From positions 1 to 64,000 of the forward strand of contig CAJXLT010000015.1 in assembly GCA_913056365.1 (NCBI GenBank): a DNA stretch of 64,000 bases, in the 5' to 3' direction. This document shows, piece by piece, positions 1 to 9,139 of the stretch; positions within the stretch are counted from its first letter, which is position 1; the number at the start of each line of letters is the position of its first letter. The position numbers and the translations under genes are program-made. Under the pieces are notes generated by a model. That model was not told where the DNA came from. It ran no database searches and saw nothing but the letters and a program-made list of their open reading frames with translations. Source of the DNA: an uncultured Paenibacillaceae bacterium. GTDB taxonomy: Bacteria; Bacillota; Bacilli; Paenibacillales; K13.

Positions 1-2040
1 GGGACGGGCGTTGGCGAAGCGCCAGCCAGTGCGCGCAGTACGCTGCAAAGTGCAATAGCTGTGGCGCAGACGGTGTATAACGATCGTGCGAACCAATCGC
101 AAACTGAATTGGATCATGCTACGAATACATTGAATGACGCTATTGCGGCGTTCAAAGCTTCTGTAACAGGCATTGCTCTGACAACATCATCTGATGGTTT
201 ATACGGTGCGGGTGAGACATTAGCCTTTAAAGTAACTTATGGGTACGGAGTGACGGTAAGCGGGACTCCGGAAATTCCGTTAGAAATTGGAAGTGGCACA
301 GTAACCCAGGTCGTCTATGCAGCTTATTCAGGTGATCAGGAAACGGAAATAACCGAGTTGAGTTTCCAGTATGAAACCCCTCAAGGTCTTGTCGATGTAG
401 ACGGCATTGCCATTTTGTCGCCTATTGTCCTTCCAGACGGTGCGAGCATTATGCGGACGTCCGGCGGCGCAGCTGATCTTGCCTATGAGTTGCCGGATAC
501 AAACGGAGTGCGCATTGTCTCGGTACCCCCTGATCTTGCTCTGAGCAGCTCACCTGATAATAGCGCGCCTACACGACAAGCCGTTGACATTACGGTGACG
601 GCAAGTGTGTATGGTGAGTTAGCGAGCAATACGTTAACAGAGCTTAGCTGGATGGATGGAAGCCGCAGTGTAGCTGAATTCAACGGCGGCACCGGCAACG
701 ACATATTGGGTGCGCAACAATTTGATGTCAGTGCCAATGGCACCTACAGCGTCTATGCCAAGGACGCGGCGGGAAATGAAGCCGTAATAGAAATAACGAT
801 TACCAATATTGTGACGACAACGGGGAACAATGGTAACGGTGGTGCGGATGAAAGTGAAGATGAAAGTAAGGATGACAGATTCATCATCACCCTGACAGCT
901 GATGGAGCAATGACGAGAACGTATCGGCTGACGACTGAAGAACTGGGAGCTAGTGATATTGAAATCGATGGCAATCTGCTGGTGCTATCAGATAACCCGC
1001 AGGAATGGGAACTGAAGCTGCCTGCAACAATGCTTCTGACATGGATGGAGACGAATCCCGAAGGACGGCTGATCCTGCGAACTGAACTTGTAGATTATGA
1101 GCTGCCTGCAGCCGCCTTGACAAGTCTACAAGAGGAAACGTTAGATGCGATCCTGTTACGGCTATCCAGAGTGTCCACCGACACATTGGCTGATCTGGAA
1201 AAAGCAGTGGAAGGAATCGGCGCCCAGCTTCATGGTGAGCCTGTCATGATCGGGCTCTTCACTGTAATCGATGGTCAAGAGCAGAAGGTAGCTGCTTATG
1301 AACAATATATCTCGGTTACGCAAAATTTCGGAACTGAGGTTCAACCGAACAATCGGCTAGTTGCGCGATATAATCCAGAGGACATTACATTCTCACCAGT
1401 GCCCGCCACGGTTGATCCAGAAACTGTGCATTGGAGCAGTCGATCCGGCGGTATCTATGCCGTATTGTCTAATGACAAGATATTTGCAGATGCTAGAGAT
1501 ACTTGGTTCGAGGAAGCGGTTAACCTGCTTGGCTCGAAACTGATTGTACAAGGCGTCGATGAGACGAATTATGCTCCGAATGAACTCGTTACTCGTGCGG
1601 AACTGGTGGCTATGCTGATCAGAGCACTCGGTCTGGAACCTGTGTCGGATGGAGCCAATGTCTTCACGGATGTTAGCAGCTACGCTTGGTATGCTGAGGC
1701 TGTGAATACGGCTACCAAGGAAGGGCTTGTCCACGGGTATGAGAATGGAAGCTTCCGACCGGACGAGCAGATCAGCCGCGAGGAAACCGCCGCGATTCTC
1801 ATGAATGCGATGCGCTATATCGGCATGACCTTCACTGATGCAGATCCAGCAGATCTGTCGGGATTTGTGGATGCGGCGCAGGTGTCAGACTGGGCAGTAG
1901 ACGAGATGGCTGTTGCCGTTCAATCGGGTATCTTACTAGGAGACGACACACAGTCGTTACATCCGCATAACGCAATCACTCGCGCGGAAGTTGCAGTGAT
2001 GCTGGAACGCATGCTGAGAATAGTAAATTTTATAGATTAA
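1..2040 (+). CDS. SLH-domain surface protein, 5' end outside the window
   Basis: The frame is open from base 1, so the N-terminus is missing. The first ~60 visible codons form an alpha-helical stretch of the FIVAR type found in Gram-positive surface proteins. They are followed by beta-rich Ig/cadherin-like segments and an acidic linker near codons 280-290. The last ~180 codons hold three SLH repeats; the second carries the typical GYENGSFRPDEQISREE core. SLH triplets bind pyruvylated secondary cell-wall polymer, so the protein should sit on the cell surface. No catalytic motif is visible in this part; an enzymatic domain could lie upstream of the window. The gene stands alone and is followed by a strong hairpin. 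Confidence 0.85.
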   Translation, partial: GTGVGEAPASARSTLQSAIAVAQTVYNDRANQSQTELDHATNTLNDAIAAFKASVTGIALTTSSDGLYGAGETLAFKVTYGYGVTVSGTPEIPLEIGSGTVTQVVYAAYSGDQETEITELSFQYETPQGLVDVDGIAILSPIVLPDGASIMRTSGGAADLAYELPDTNGVRIVSVPPDLALSSSPDNSAPTRQAVDITVTASVYGELASNTLTELSWMDGSRSVAEFNGGTGNDILGAQQFDVSANGTYSVYAKDAAGNEAVIEITITNIVTTTGNNGNGGADESEDESKDDRFIITLTADGAMTRTYRLTTEELGASDIEIDGNLLVLSDNPQEWELKLPATMLLTWMETNPEGRLILRTELVDYELPAAALTSLQEETLDAILLRLSRVSTDTLADLEKAVEGIGAQLHGEPVMIGLFTVIDGQEQKVAAYEQYISVTQNFGTEVQPNNRLVARYNPEDITFSPVPATVDPETVHWSSRSGGIYAVLSNDKIFADARDTWFEEAVNLLGSKLIVQGVDETNYAPNELVTRAELVAMLIRALGLEPVSDGANVFTDVSSYAWYAEAVNTATKEGLVHGYENGSFRPDEQISREETAAILMNAMRYIGMTFTDADPADLSGFVDAAQVSDWAVDEMAVAVQSGILLGDDTQSLHPHNAITRAEVAVMLERMLRIVNFID

Positions 2041-2053
2041 GACAGTTCTGTTT

Positions 2054-2094
2054 AACGGGCGTCTCAGGATGTTATCCTGACGACGCCCGTTTTA
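2054..2094 (+). terminator. Rho-independent terminator after the SLH gene
   Basis: Left arm 2054-2070 and right arm 2074-2091 form a long GC-rich stem with a 3-base loop and one bulge, ending in TTTT. It lies 14 bases after the stop codon. Confidence 0.85.
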
Positions 2095-2176
2095 AATTAG
2101 CAGCTTAGTCAAAGAATCAGGCCCGGCAATTCTGGAAGAGACCGATAAAATGTGAGTCAATAAAGAAGGGAAACGC

Positions 2177-4015
2177 ATGTCCGTGTGGAAAACGTTCAAC
2201 AATACCAATGAACGAGGTGTTCGAACGATGAAACTGCCACAGGCTTGGACGAAACGCCTTATGCATATCGCACCGAATGTAGTGATCGTGCTCACAGCGC
2301 TCTCACTTTCCTCGAATATGATTAGATCGGTAGACAGTACGCACGGGCTCATCATGGCTTTAACCTTCGTTGGCTTCATCTTCGCCTCCATTATTGTCAG
2401 GGCACATTCGCTTAAGTACGTGCTGGCGGTTGTCGCTTATCTGGCCTTCTTCGACGCGCTGCCTGAACTGGCGTTCGACAGGCTGGTCAGCGTCATGTAC
2501 TTATCGCTGGTCCTTCTCGCATTCCTGCTGCCATCGCCCCTGCCAACGTTCCTCGCTGCTGGGTATTATCTCTACTTCACGCCAATTCATTGGACCGAAG
2601 AACCGAGTGAGATGGTTCATACGATAATGATTGGCGTCGTCGTCAATACGATCCTCTATTCGCTGCTGGCCTTTTACTTCCGGAATTTGAAGAGGGAGAA
2701 CGCGCTCAATGTGAAGTTGAATGGACAGCTAAGGCAGATGGCTTACTATGACACGCTTACGAGATTGCCGAATCGGGAATTACTTAAGGAACGGATGGCG
2801 GAAGAGTTGTTCCAAGGGAAACCGCTGGCAGTTCTGTTCCTCGACCTGGATCACTTCAAGAACGTGAATGACATGATGGGTCACAATGCAGGGGATCAGA
2901 TGCTGCAGGCCGTCGCCTGCCATCTAGAGGACATGGTCGCGAGCTCTTGCTTCATTGCCCGCTATTCGGGAGATGAATTCGTACTCTTATTCCCCTATAA
3001 GCAGCAGGGAGAGATTGAGACGCTTGCGAATCAGCTTATTGACTCATTTCGCACACCATTCCAGATATATGATAAGCAAATCTTCACGACACCCAGTATT
3101 GGCATTAGCCTGTATCCCGAAGATGGTCGCGATGTCGAGACGTTAATCCAATGTGCCGACAAGGCGATGTACACTGTCAAGCAAGGCGAGAAGAATGGAT
3201 ATTGCTTCTTCTCTGTGAATATGAGCGAAGAGTTGCTGCGTCTAGTTAAGCTAGAGAATGATCTTCGGAATGCAGTGAGTAAAGGTGAGGTTGCTCTTCA
3301 CTATCAGCCGCTCGTGTCCTTGCATACGGGTGAAATTCGAGGTCTGGAGGCATTGCTGCGCTGGACGCACCCGGAGCTGGGGACGATCCCGCCATCTGTG
3401 TTCATTCCGCTGGCCGAGCAGTCGGGGTATATCGTCGAGTTGGGCGAGTGGGTCCTTGAAGAAGGTTGTAGACAGATGCGGCGATGGCAGGACGAAGGCA
3501 ATGCCCATAATCTGACGTTAGCTGTCAATATATCGATTCGCCAGTTCAAGTCGCCCCAGTTCGCTTCGAGAGTTATACAGATCCTAGAAGATACGGGCTT
3601 TGACCCTACTCTGCTGGAGCTGGAGGTGACGGAGAGTATGATGCAGAACCTGAGCGAATCGGTTCGGATTCTCGGCGAGCTCAAGCATCAAGGTGTGAAA
3701 ATATCGATAGACGACTTCGGAACAGGCTACTCTTCTCTCAGTGTATTGCGCCATCTTCCAGTTGATTTCCTTAAGATTGATCGATCGTTCATACAGGAAT
3801 TGAAGAATACGACACCCGCCGATTCGATCGTCAAGCTGATCATCGACATCGGCCACAGTATGGACCTGCAAGTCGTTAGCGAAGGCATCGAGAATGTGGA
3901 AGAGCAGCATATACTTCATCAGTACGGCTGCGATATCGGGCAGGGCTATTACTTCTACCGCCCTGCTCCTCCGGAAGAGATCGGGCTTCTACTTAGCGGT
4001 AGGACCCCTGTGTAA
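2177..4015 (+). CDS. Membrane GGDEF-EAL c-di-GMP turnover protein
   Basis: About 165 N-terminal residues hold some five or six hydrophobic segments, a membrane sensor region of MASE type. A GGDEF domain starts near residue 190 with LDLDHFKNVND; its active-site loop reads SGDEF at 264-268, a common variant that may or may not be cyclase-active. An EAL domain starts near residue 385 with EALLRW and keeps NIS, TES, IDDFGTGYSS, LKIDRSFI, EGIE and GQGYYF, so the metal and catalytic residues of an active phosphodiesterase are present. The protein likely hydrolyses c-di-GMP to pGpG and may also make it. The start uses GAAGGG six bases upstream; an ATG at 2228 behind GAGGTG is an alternative. Confidence 0.9.
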   Translation: MSVWKTFNNTNERGVRTMKLPQAWTKRLMHIAPNVVIVLTALSLSSNMIRSVDSTHGLIMALTFVGFIFASIIVRAHSLKYVLAVVAYLAFFDALPELAFDRLVSVMYLSLVLLAFLLPSPLPTFLAAGYYLYFTPIHWTEEPSEMVHTIMIGVVVNTILYSLLAFYFRNLKRENALNVKLNGQLRQMAYYDTLTRLPNRELLKERMAEELFQGKPLAVLFLDLDHFKNVNDMMGHNAGDQMLQAVACHLEDMVASSCFIARYSGDEFVLLFPYKQQGEIETLANQLIDSFRTPFQIYDKQIFTTPSIGISLYPEDGRDVETLIQCADKAMYTVKQGEKNGYCFFSVNMSEELLRLVKLENDLRNAVSKGEVALHYQPLVSLHTGEIRGLEALLRWTHPELGTIPPSVFIPLAEQSGYIVELGEWVLEEGCRQMRRWQDEGNAHNLTLAVNISIRQFKSPQFASRVIQILEDTGFDPTLLELEVTESMMQNLSESVRILGELKHQGVKISIDDFGTGYSSLSVLRHLPVDFLKIDRSFIQELKNTTPADSIVKLIIDIGHSMDLQVVSEGIENVEEQHILHQYGCDIGQGYYFYRPAPPEEIGLLLSGRTPV

Positions 4016-4061
4016 GAAGGGTTCCTGTACACTGATCCACTTTGTTGACGGTCCCTGTGTC

Positions 4062-5285
4062 TTATATATGCAATGTTTCTTCCATGAAATCGGGATGCAG
4101 CATGTATGTCTTAGGTCTCGACTTTTGCTGCATGACATAGCCTTCTTGTTCGAGTCTCTCAAGGAATTGATTCGTTTTATACCGAGAGAGGTCGAATACC
4201 TCCATCATATCCGTCACCATGATTTCAGTCTTCTCTGCAAATACAGTTATTAGGATCAAATAGTATAATAGTGCTCGTTCCTCTTTTCGTTGCTTCCATT
4301 CCTCTTTGTTTAAGAAATAATTAATCCGATCTAGCTTAGCTTCATTGATTTCAAGATCATCTATAATATCTTTCTGTCCGAATATTAGAATCTCCAGCAT
4401 ATGCTGGAGATAGAAAGTCAACTCTCCTTTGTTAAATGGAGATGGAACCTCCTCTAGCGCTTCATAATATTTTTTCTTGTTTTTGCTGACTGCATAAGAA
4501 AATGTAACAGCAGAGTATCGCTCGAGATATCTTGCTACATAACTGCCGACAAGCAGCCTGCCCGTTCTACCGTTCCCGTCATAAAACGGATGAATATATT
4601 CATAATAATAATGCGCAGTGAAATAACGATATAATGCCGGGTGATCCTCGTTGTCAAGAAAACGAATCAGTTCAAGCAGACCGGCATTAACCTGCTCTTC
4701 GCTCTCCACCCCAATATGTGTGACCTTCGCACCATCCGTAACTTCAACGCCATCTTTTCTAAACAATCGGCCATCAGGCACTTTGTTTGTCTCAATTTCA
4801 TCGGCAACAAGATCATCATAAAGCTGTCTAAAGTCCTCTAGTTTACGAAAGGGAGGGATATCTAATATATGCAGATACGTTTTCATCAATCCCTTAAATC
4901 GCTTATTGGTTGGTTCCTTCAGTCTGTTCAACACTTGTCTAAGTTGTTTCTTCGTGCTTCTTACCCCTTCTATTTCATTATTGCTCTGTGCTTCGTTGAC
5001 AATTAAACGGTGAAAGTATGGTTCTACTACGTATTCTGGCAGCTTGTTAATCAAAGCAAGGATTGTGCCACTGTTCAACAGCACTTTATTATGGAGCTTC
5101 ACTAAATCAGGTGTGTTGACATAAAACAATTCAAATTGTTCATGGTCAAGCCTCCCTTTTCTGAAACCCCGAATCTGAAGTGACGTAGGATAGCTCCCAT
5201 AGCTTTCTTTACGCTTTACATACTCTTTATCGAAGTCTTCTGCGTTCAAAGTATAAAAAAGCTTTGATAATTTTTCGTAATTCAT
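4062..5285 (-). CDS. Fic/DOC-family protein (predicted AMP transferase)
   Basis: Residues 232-243 read HPFYDGNGRTGR, the full HPFx(D/E)GNGRxxR Fic motif that positions ATP and uses the His as base to transfer AMP to a target hydroxyl. The Fic_N region near residues 100-110 contains NNEIEG, close to the (S/T)xxxE(G/N) inhibitory helix of class II Fic proteins, but with Asn in place of Ser/Thr. The last ~70 residues look like a winged-helix domain. Length (407 aa) is usual for this class. The ATG at 5285 was chosen over the upstream frame because a GGGGGG ribosome site precedes it. The target is unknown. Confidence 0.88.
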   Translation of the reverse strand: MNYEKLSKLFYTLNAEDFDKEYVKRKESYGSYPTSLQIRGFRKGRLDHEQFELFYVNTPDLVKLHNKVLLNSGTILALINKLPEYVVEPYFHRLIVNEAQSNNEIEGVRSTKKQLRQVLNRLKEPTNKRFKGLMKTYLHILDIPPFRKLEDFRQLYDDLVADEIETNKVPDGRLFRKDGVEVTDGAKVTHIGVESEEQVNAGLLELIRFLDNEDHPALYRYFTAHYYYEYIHPFYDGNGRTGRLLVGSYVARYLERYSAVTFSYAVSKNKKKYYEALEEVPSPFNKGELTFYLQHMLEILIFGQKDIIDDLEINEAKLDRINYFLNKEEWKQRKEERALLYYLILITVFAEKTEIMVTDMMEVFDLSRYKTNQFLERLEQEGYVMQQKSRPKTYMLHPDFMEETLHI

Positions 5286-5338
5286 AATCTGCACCCCCCT
5301 TATTTTAAATATACGCGATTTTTTGAAAAAGTAAACAT

Positions 5339-5377
5339 ACAACCGCAGAACCATATTGTATATGGCCCTGCGGTTGT
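5339..5377 (-). terminator. Hairpin between the SLH gene and the Fic gene
   Basis: Ten-base arms (ACAACCGCAG / CTGCGGTTGT) and an inner CCATAT/ATATGG stem surround a 3-base loop. It lies just past the stop of the minus-strand SLH gene; the following T-tract on that strand is imperfect. Confidence 0.6.
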
Positions 5378-5406
5378 ACACATATATTGCGTTGTAATCG
5401 TGTTGC

Positions 5407-6498
5407 TTAGAACGGTTCCGTTATTTCAGGGAGGTATTGAATCAGCTCCTCTTCCAGGCCTGATCTAGATGATTCGTGGGCAGTCATGGACGCTTCTTCG
5501 ATCCAATGGAACGCCCAGTGGTCTGTTGGGACGTCAGGAAAATGTTGTTCGACTGGAATTGCGCCGTCGACTAATTCCCCACGGAAGAAGGCAAGATTGA
5601 GTAGACGGGTGCTTTCATCTCGAGGAATAGAGGCGTCAGGCACAAAGCTGTCCATGTCCGCTTCAATATAGTTCAGCGCTTTCGCCGTTTCAATCATTGA
5701 ATCTGCCCAATGCTCTTCTGCATCTGTGAGTGTTGGCAGCTTCACAGGCTCAATACCTCGGATGTTCAGGACGATCGTAATGAATTCTGCGCGTGTAATG
5801 GGATCACTAGGGCGAAATTGTCCTTCATACCCCTGCATGTAGCCTGCATGGGTGACCTTCGCTATATATTCATGAGCCCAATGTGTCTCCTCAACGTCCA
5901 TATACGGTTCCTCTAGTGGAGTCGTATCTTCTAAATTCTCAATTCTAGCTACTACTGCAGCTGTTTCGGCTCTTGTTAAATCTGACGCAGGTCGGAAGGT
6001 GCCGTCGGGATAGCCAAGGAAGAAAGGCTGATGCTGTTCAGGCCCGACCTCAACGGTGACATCTGGTGTGGTGGTTAGTTCTCCATTCAACGAAGCCGTG
6101 GCAGCTAGGGCTAAGGAGGCTCCTTCTTCCAGCTCTTCAGCGGCATGCAAGGAGAAATTGATCACCCCGGCACCGCTTGCCATCTGATCAGAAGGAATCG
6201 TCCATGTTAGTAGTCTTGCCGTGCTATCCCAATCGACCTCAAGTGTAGAAGGTACTTCTATATGATCAGGGACTTGAACTTGAACATGGAGAGGGGCCAA
6301 TAGATCCGAGCCTGCATCATAGATGATATGATAGTCGATCTTGCCGCCGGCTTGAACAGATAACTGATCACTCACGAGCTGGAGATCTATCTGCCCGTCG
6401 CCGGTTAATTGTTCTGCACTTGAAGTCATAGGCTGTAGCGGTAGCGAGATGATGAGAGCAATGGCAGCAGTCAGCAGGATAACTTTGTTGATTCGCAT
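5407..6498 (-). CDS. Secreted SLH-domain protein with DUF11-like N-domain
   Basis: The 363-residue product begins with a clear signal peptide (MRINKVILLTAAIALIISL), with cleavage expected after the TSSA stretch. Residues ~35-165 form a beta-rich domain resembling the DUF11/conserved-repeat fold of surface proteins. Three SLH repeats follow, with cores GYPDGTFRPASDLTRAE and GYEGQFRPSDPITRAE and a degenerate third. SLH binding should hold it on the cell wall; no enzyme motif is seen. The ATG at 6498 is preferred because it opens the signal peptide, although the GGAG site is 12 bases upstream, which is rather long. Confidence 0.85.
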   Translation of the reverse strand: MRINKVILLTAAIALIISLPLQPMTSSAEQLTGDGQIDLQLVSDQLSVQAGGKIDYHIIYDAGSDLLAPLHVQVQVPDHIEVPSTLEVDWDSTARLLTWTIPSDQMASGAGVINFSLHAAEELEEGASLALAATASLNGELTTTPDVTVEVGPEQHQPFFLGYPDGTFRPASDLTRAETAAVVARIENLEDTTPLEEPYMDVEETHWAHEYIAKVTHAGYMQGYEGQFRPSDPITRAEFITIVLNIRGIEPVKLPTLTDAEEHWADSMIETAKALNYIEADMDSFVPDASIPRDESTRLLNLAFFRGELVDGAIPVEQHFPDVPTDHWAFHWIEEASMTAHESSRSGLEEELIQYLPEITEPF

Positions 6499-6591
6499 AG
6501 TTGATGAACACTCTCCTTTAACGTGATCTATTAAAGCATACGTACCAATCATAGCATTTCAGTCGGTAAGGGACGAATGTAGGTATATAAA

Positions 6592-6627
6592 TGTAAAAAA
6601 TACTTTACACAGTGTAAAAAATATAAT
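6592..6627 (+). promoter_or_regulatory. Operator-like repeats upstream of the 6.7 kb operon
   Basis: A direct repeat TGTAAAAAATA occurs at 6592-6602 and 6613-6623 (21 bp period). A perfect dyad TTTACAC-A-GTGTAAA lies at 6604-6618, next to a TATAAT at 6622-6627. This is a likely site for the XRE protein encoded in the same operon. Confidence 0.5.
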
Positions 6628-6673
6628 ACATTGAACATATAATGAGTGATATCCATAAGGAGGAGTGGTGGAT

Positions 6674-7180
6674 ATGTCGTACCAAGAGAAGAGAAGTATC
6701 GTTTCCATGTTGACTGCGGTCATCGTACTGGGAGCCTATTGGCTGTATGCTTATGGGAAGGTTCAGTCCAATGCAGTTGCCGCGGACGATATGAGATTTT
6801 GGGCAATTACTATGCTTGTGTTTATCGGTATTGGGATTGTTGTGGCTGTGGTCATTCAACTCTTGTTTCACATTCTGCTATCTATTGCGGTGGCAGTAAG
6901 GGAGAAGAGCAGAGAGGGAGATGGTGATGAACAAGAAAGGGGTAGCACGATTGAATCTGATATGGTGACTGATGAAAGGGATCAACTGATCGAACTCAAA
7001 TCAATGCGCGTGAGCTTCATCGTGGTAGTAATTGGCTTTGTCTCAGCCCTCGTGTTGCTAATAATTCATCCATCGATGGCCGTCATGCTGAACATTCTGT
7101 ATGGTTCATTCTATATAGGCTCGCTGGCGGGAAGCGTGATCCAACTGTTCTACTACAAAAGGGGAATCAGGTATGGCTAA
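6674..7180 (+). CDS. Small four-helix membrane protein, co-operonic with XRE regulator
   Basis: The 168-residue product has two pairs of hydrophobic helices (near residues 10-30, 45-70, 110-130 and 135-155) separated by a charged loop rich in Glu and Arg. Short membrane proteins of this layout (DUF2178 and related families) are often paired with a small XRE regulator, as here: the next gene overlaps by 8 bases. Function is unknown; by analogy with such pairs it may sense a membrane condition. ATG 6674 was chosen because AAGGAGG lies ten bases before it; the in-frame GTGs at 6665 and 6668 are too close to that site. Confidence 0.75.
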   Translation: MSYQEKRSIVSMLTAVIVLGAYWLYAYGKVQSNAVAADDMRFWAITMLVFIGIGIVVAVVIQLLFHILLSIAVAVREKSREGDGDEQERGSTIESDMVTDERDQLIELKSMRVSFIVVVIGFVSALVLLIIHPSMAVMLNILYGSFYIGSLAGSVIQLFYYKRGIRYG

Positions 7181-7403
7181 GAAGCTGCACATTACGAACA
7201 ACATTCGAAAGCTACGTTTCTCCGCCAATGAAATGACACAGCAGCAATTGGCCGACAAGGTAGGAGCTTCGAGGCAGACGATCATCGCTATTGAAGCGGG
7301 GAAATATGCCCCTTCCTTGGAATTGGCATTCAAAATCGCTGACGCATTTGATGTGCACATCGGGGACGTATTTGATTATGAAGGTAGAGCAGGAGGGAAG
7401 TAG
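7173..7403 (+). CDS. Small XRE-family regulator
   Basis: A 76-residue single-domain helix-turn-helix protein. TQQQLADKVGASRQTIIAIE forms the HTH and KYAPSLELAFKIADAF the following helices. It has no ligand domain, typical of the compact Cro-like regulators paired with a membrane protein. The ATG overlaps the stop region of the upstream gene, implying translational coupling. It is the natural candidate to bind the dyad at 6604-6618. Confidence 0.88.
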   Translation: MAKKLHITNNIRKLRFSANEMTQQQLADKVGASRQTIIAIEAGKYAPSLELAFKIADAFDVHIGDVFDYEGRAGGK

Positions 7404-7404
7404 T

Positions 7405-8097
7405 ATGGGAGCAAATAGAAGAACAGCCATGTTCATAGGGTTGCTGTTATTGCTTGGCTTAGGATGTGGCATCCTGAGCTCGGTCCCTGTGTTAGAACAA
7501 CCGGATTATCTTCAACGATTGGCTGAGATCGAGTGGCAAATGTTGGCTGCTACATGTTTCCAAGCAGCAATGGCTGTCACCTATGTCGGGATAGCGGTAT
7601 TATTTTATCCAATCCTTAGGACGTATAACAAGAGTCTCGCTGCGGGGTATCTAGGCTTCAGAATAATCGGAGCGACATTTCTCTTCGTCGGGATAGGCGC
7701 ACTGCTTCTATTATTATGGTTGAGCCAGAGCTTCGCACAGAATGGTCAGGCTGACTATTATTTCACATTAGCAGAATTGCTTAGACGGGGCCGGGACTTC
7801 GTGAATCATGTTGGCATGATACTGCCATGGAGTATCGGGGGGATATTGCTCTACTATGGCTTATATACGATCAGGATCATTCCGCAATGGCTGTCACTAT
7901 GGGGGCTGGCGGGTTCTGGATTGACGCTTGCAGCTACGATTCTATTGATGCTGAACATCGTCCCATTAGTGGACCCGGTTTATTTCCTCCTCAATACGCC
8001 AACTGCTTTATTTGAACTGAGTTTTGCCATTTATCTGATTGTTCGAGGGTTTAATCCTATAGGAATCACACCATCACTCAAGGGAGGTAGCTTATGA
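7405..8097 (+). CDS. DUF4386-type integral membrane protein
   Basis: A 230-residue protein with about six hydrophobic segments, starting with a RRTAMFIGLLLLLGLG helix. Spacing of the segments and the polar loops matches the DUF4386 family of uncharacterised membrane proteins. ATG 7405 follows an AGGAGGGA site, two bases after the XRE gene ends, so it is in the same operon. The last four bases overlap the next start (ATGA). No catalytic or transport motif is visible. Confidence 0.75.
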   Translation: MGANRRTAMFIGLLLLLGLGCGILSSVPVLEQPDYLQRLAEIEWQMLAATCFQAAMAVTYVGIAVLFYPILRTYNKSLAAGYLGFRIIGATFLFVGIGALLLLLWLSQSFAQNGQADYYFTLAELLRRGRDFVNHVGMILPWSIGGILLYYGLYTIRIIPQWLSLWGLAGSGLTLAATILLMLNIVPLVDPVYFLLNTPTALFELSFAIYLIVRGFNPIGITPSLKGGSL

Positions 8098-8810
8098 AAG
8101 TTCTGATATGCGGAGCAAGCGGTGCTACGGGCACACAAGTTGTGAGACAATTCATCCAGAGACAAGTTCATATTCGGATTCTGGTGAGGGAAAGTGCGAA
8201 TCTGCCCAAGGATATACAAGAAAATTATTTGGTGGAAATCGTCAGGGGCAATATCCATGAACTGCAAGATGCTGCATGGACGGATCTGCTGAGCGGTTGC
8301 GATGTTGTGGTCTCCTGTCTCGGTCATAACATGACATTTCGAGGAGTGTTCGGTCATCCTCGTAACTTAGTGTTCGAAGCGGTGCGAACCATTAGCGAGA
8401 CGGTCAAGTCGAAGAGTAACAACAAGGTGAAGCTGATCCTTATGAGTACAACGGGATATACCAATACGTTATCCGGAGAAAAAAACAAGCTGAGTGAAAC
8501 AATCGTATACACATTACTGGAGCTTCTGCTGCCTCCTCACCGTGATAATATGCGGGCTGGGCACTATTTGAATAATGAAATTGGTAATAAGGACGCTATG
8601 ATCGAATGGGTAGCTGTTCGACCGGATACACTGGTCAACAGCGATGAGGTAAGCCCCTATGAAGCATATGCAGCTCCGATAAGGAGTCCCCTCTTCAACG
8701 CTGGTAAAACTAGCAGAATCAATGTAGGTCATTTCATGGCGGAACTTGCGACAGATGAGAAGCTGTGGGAGCAATGGCGGGGTAAGACGCCGGTAGTTTA
8801 CAACAAGTAG
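8094..8810 (+). CDS. NAD(P)-binding atypical SDR
   Basis: Residues 7-13 read GASGATG, the GxxGxxG dinucleotide-binding turn of atypical short-chain dehydrogenases (NmrA/YwnB-like NAD(P)H-binding group). The rest keeps the SDR layout: VVSCLGHN after beta-4 and LILMSTTGYTN after beta-5. No YxxxK pair is evident, so it may be a redox sensor or reductase of unusual type. It is translationally coupled to the DUF4386 gene by ATGA and closes the operon. The substrate cannot be told. Confidence 0.8.
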   Translation: MKVLICGASGATGTQVVRQFIQRQVHIRILVRESANLPKDIQENYLVEIVRGNIHELQDAAWTDLLSGCDVVVSCLGHNMTFRGVFGHPRNLVFEAVRTISETVKSKSNNKVKLILMSTTGYTNTLSGEKNKLSETIVYTLLELLLPPHRDNMRAGHYLNNEIGNKDAMIEWVAVRPDTLVNSDEVSPYEAYAAPIRSPLFNAGKTSRINVGHFMAELATDEKLWEQWRGKTPVVYNK

Positions 8811-8905
8811 ACGGGTGGTAATCGAACTCGCTCACAGCGAGCAAGTAATGGTAAAGCTGCACGAACGATTCATGTAGCCCTATGCATGAGACCGGCGGAT
8901 AAGAG

Positions 8906-9094
8906 ATTAGTGACCAAATCTGGTCACTAATTCTCGAAATTTCCGTCCATTATGGAATTAGTGATCATTCTTGGTCACTAATCCGGCCGGATCTGGGCAT
9001 GTTGCGCAAAACTGCACGATTAAGATCACTTTCTATCACTAATCGTGAATGCCGAGGATGATATGCCGAATTAAGATCAGAAATTGTTACTAAT
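8906..9094. repeat. Dyad array A (four hairpin-type dyads, ~51/61/51 bp spacing)
   Basis: The 329-bp gap after 8810 holds four dyads: 8906-8931 (ATTAGTGACCA / TGGTCACTAAT, perfect, 4-base loop), 8957-8982 (one mismatch), 9019-9043 and 9070-9094 (both degenerate, ATTAAGATCA / ATCACTAAT type). Centres are 51, about 61 and 51 bp apart. The same spacing occurs in the array at 57785-57968. I see no open frame with a ribosome site here. Confidence 0.75.
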
Positions 9095-9139
9095 TGCAGA
9101 TGGAAAGAGTAAATCGTTGTTCGCGAGACAACTTAAAAG

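Noticed and set aside
2228-2260. Internal ATG as the true start of the GGDEF-EAL gene
   Set aside because: It has a fair GAGGTG site and cannot be excluded, but the upstream ATG at 2177 has an equally good site, so the longer form was kept.
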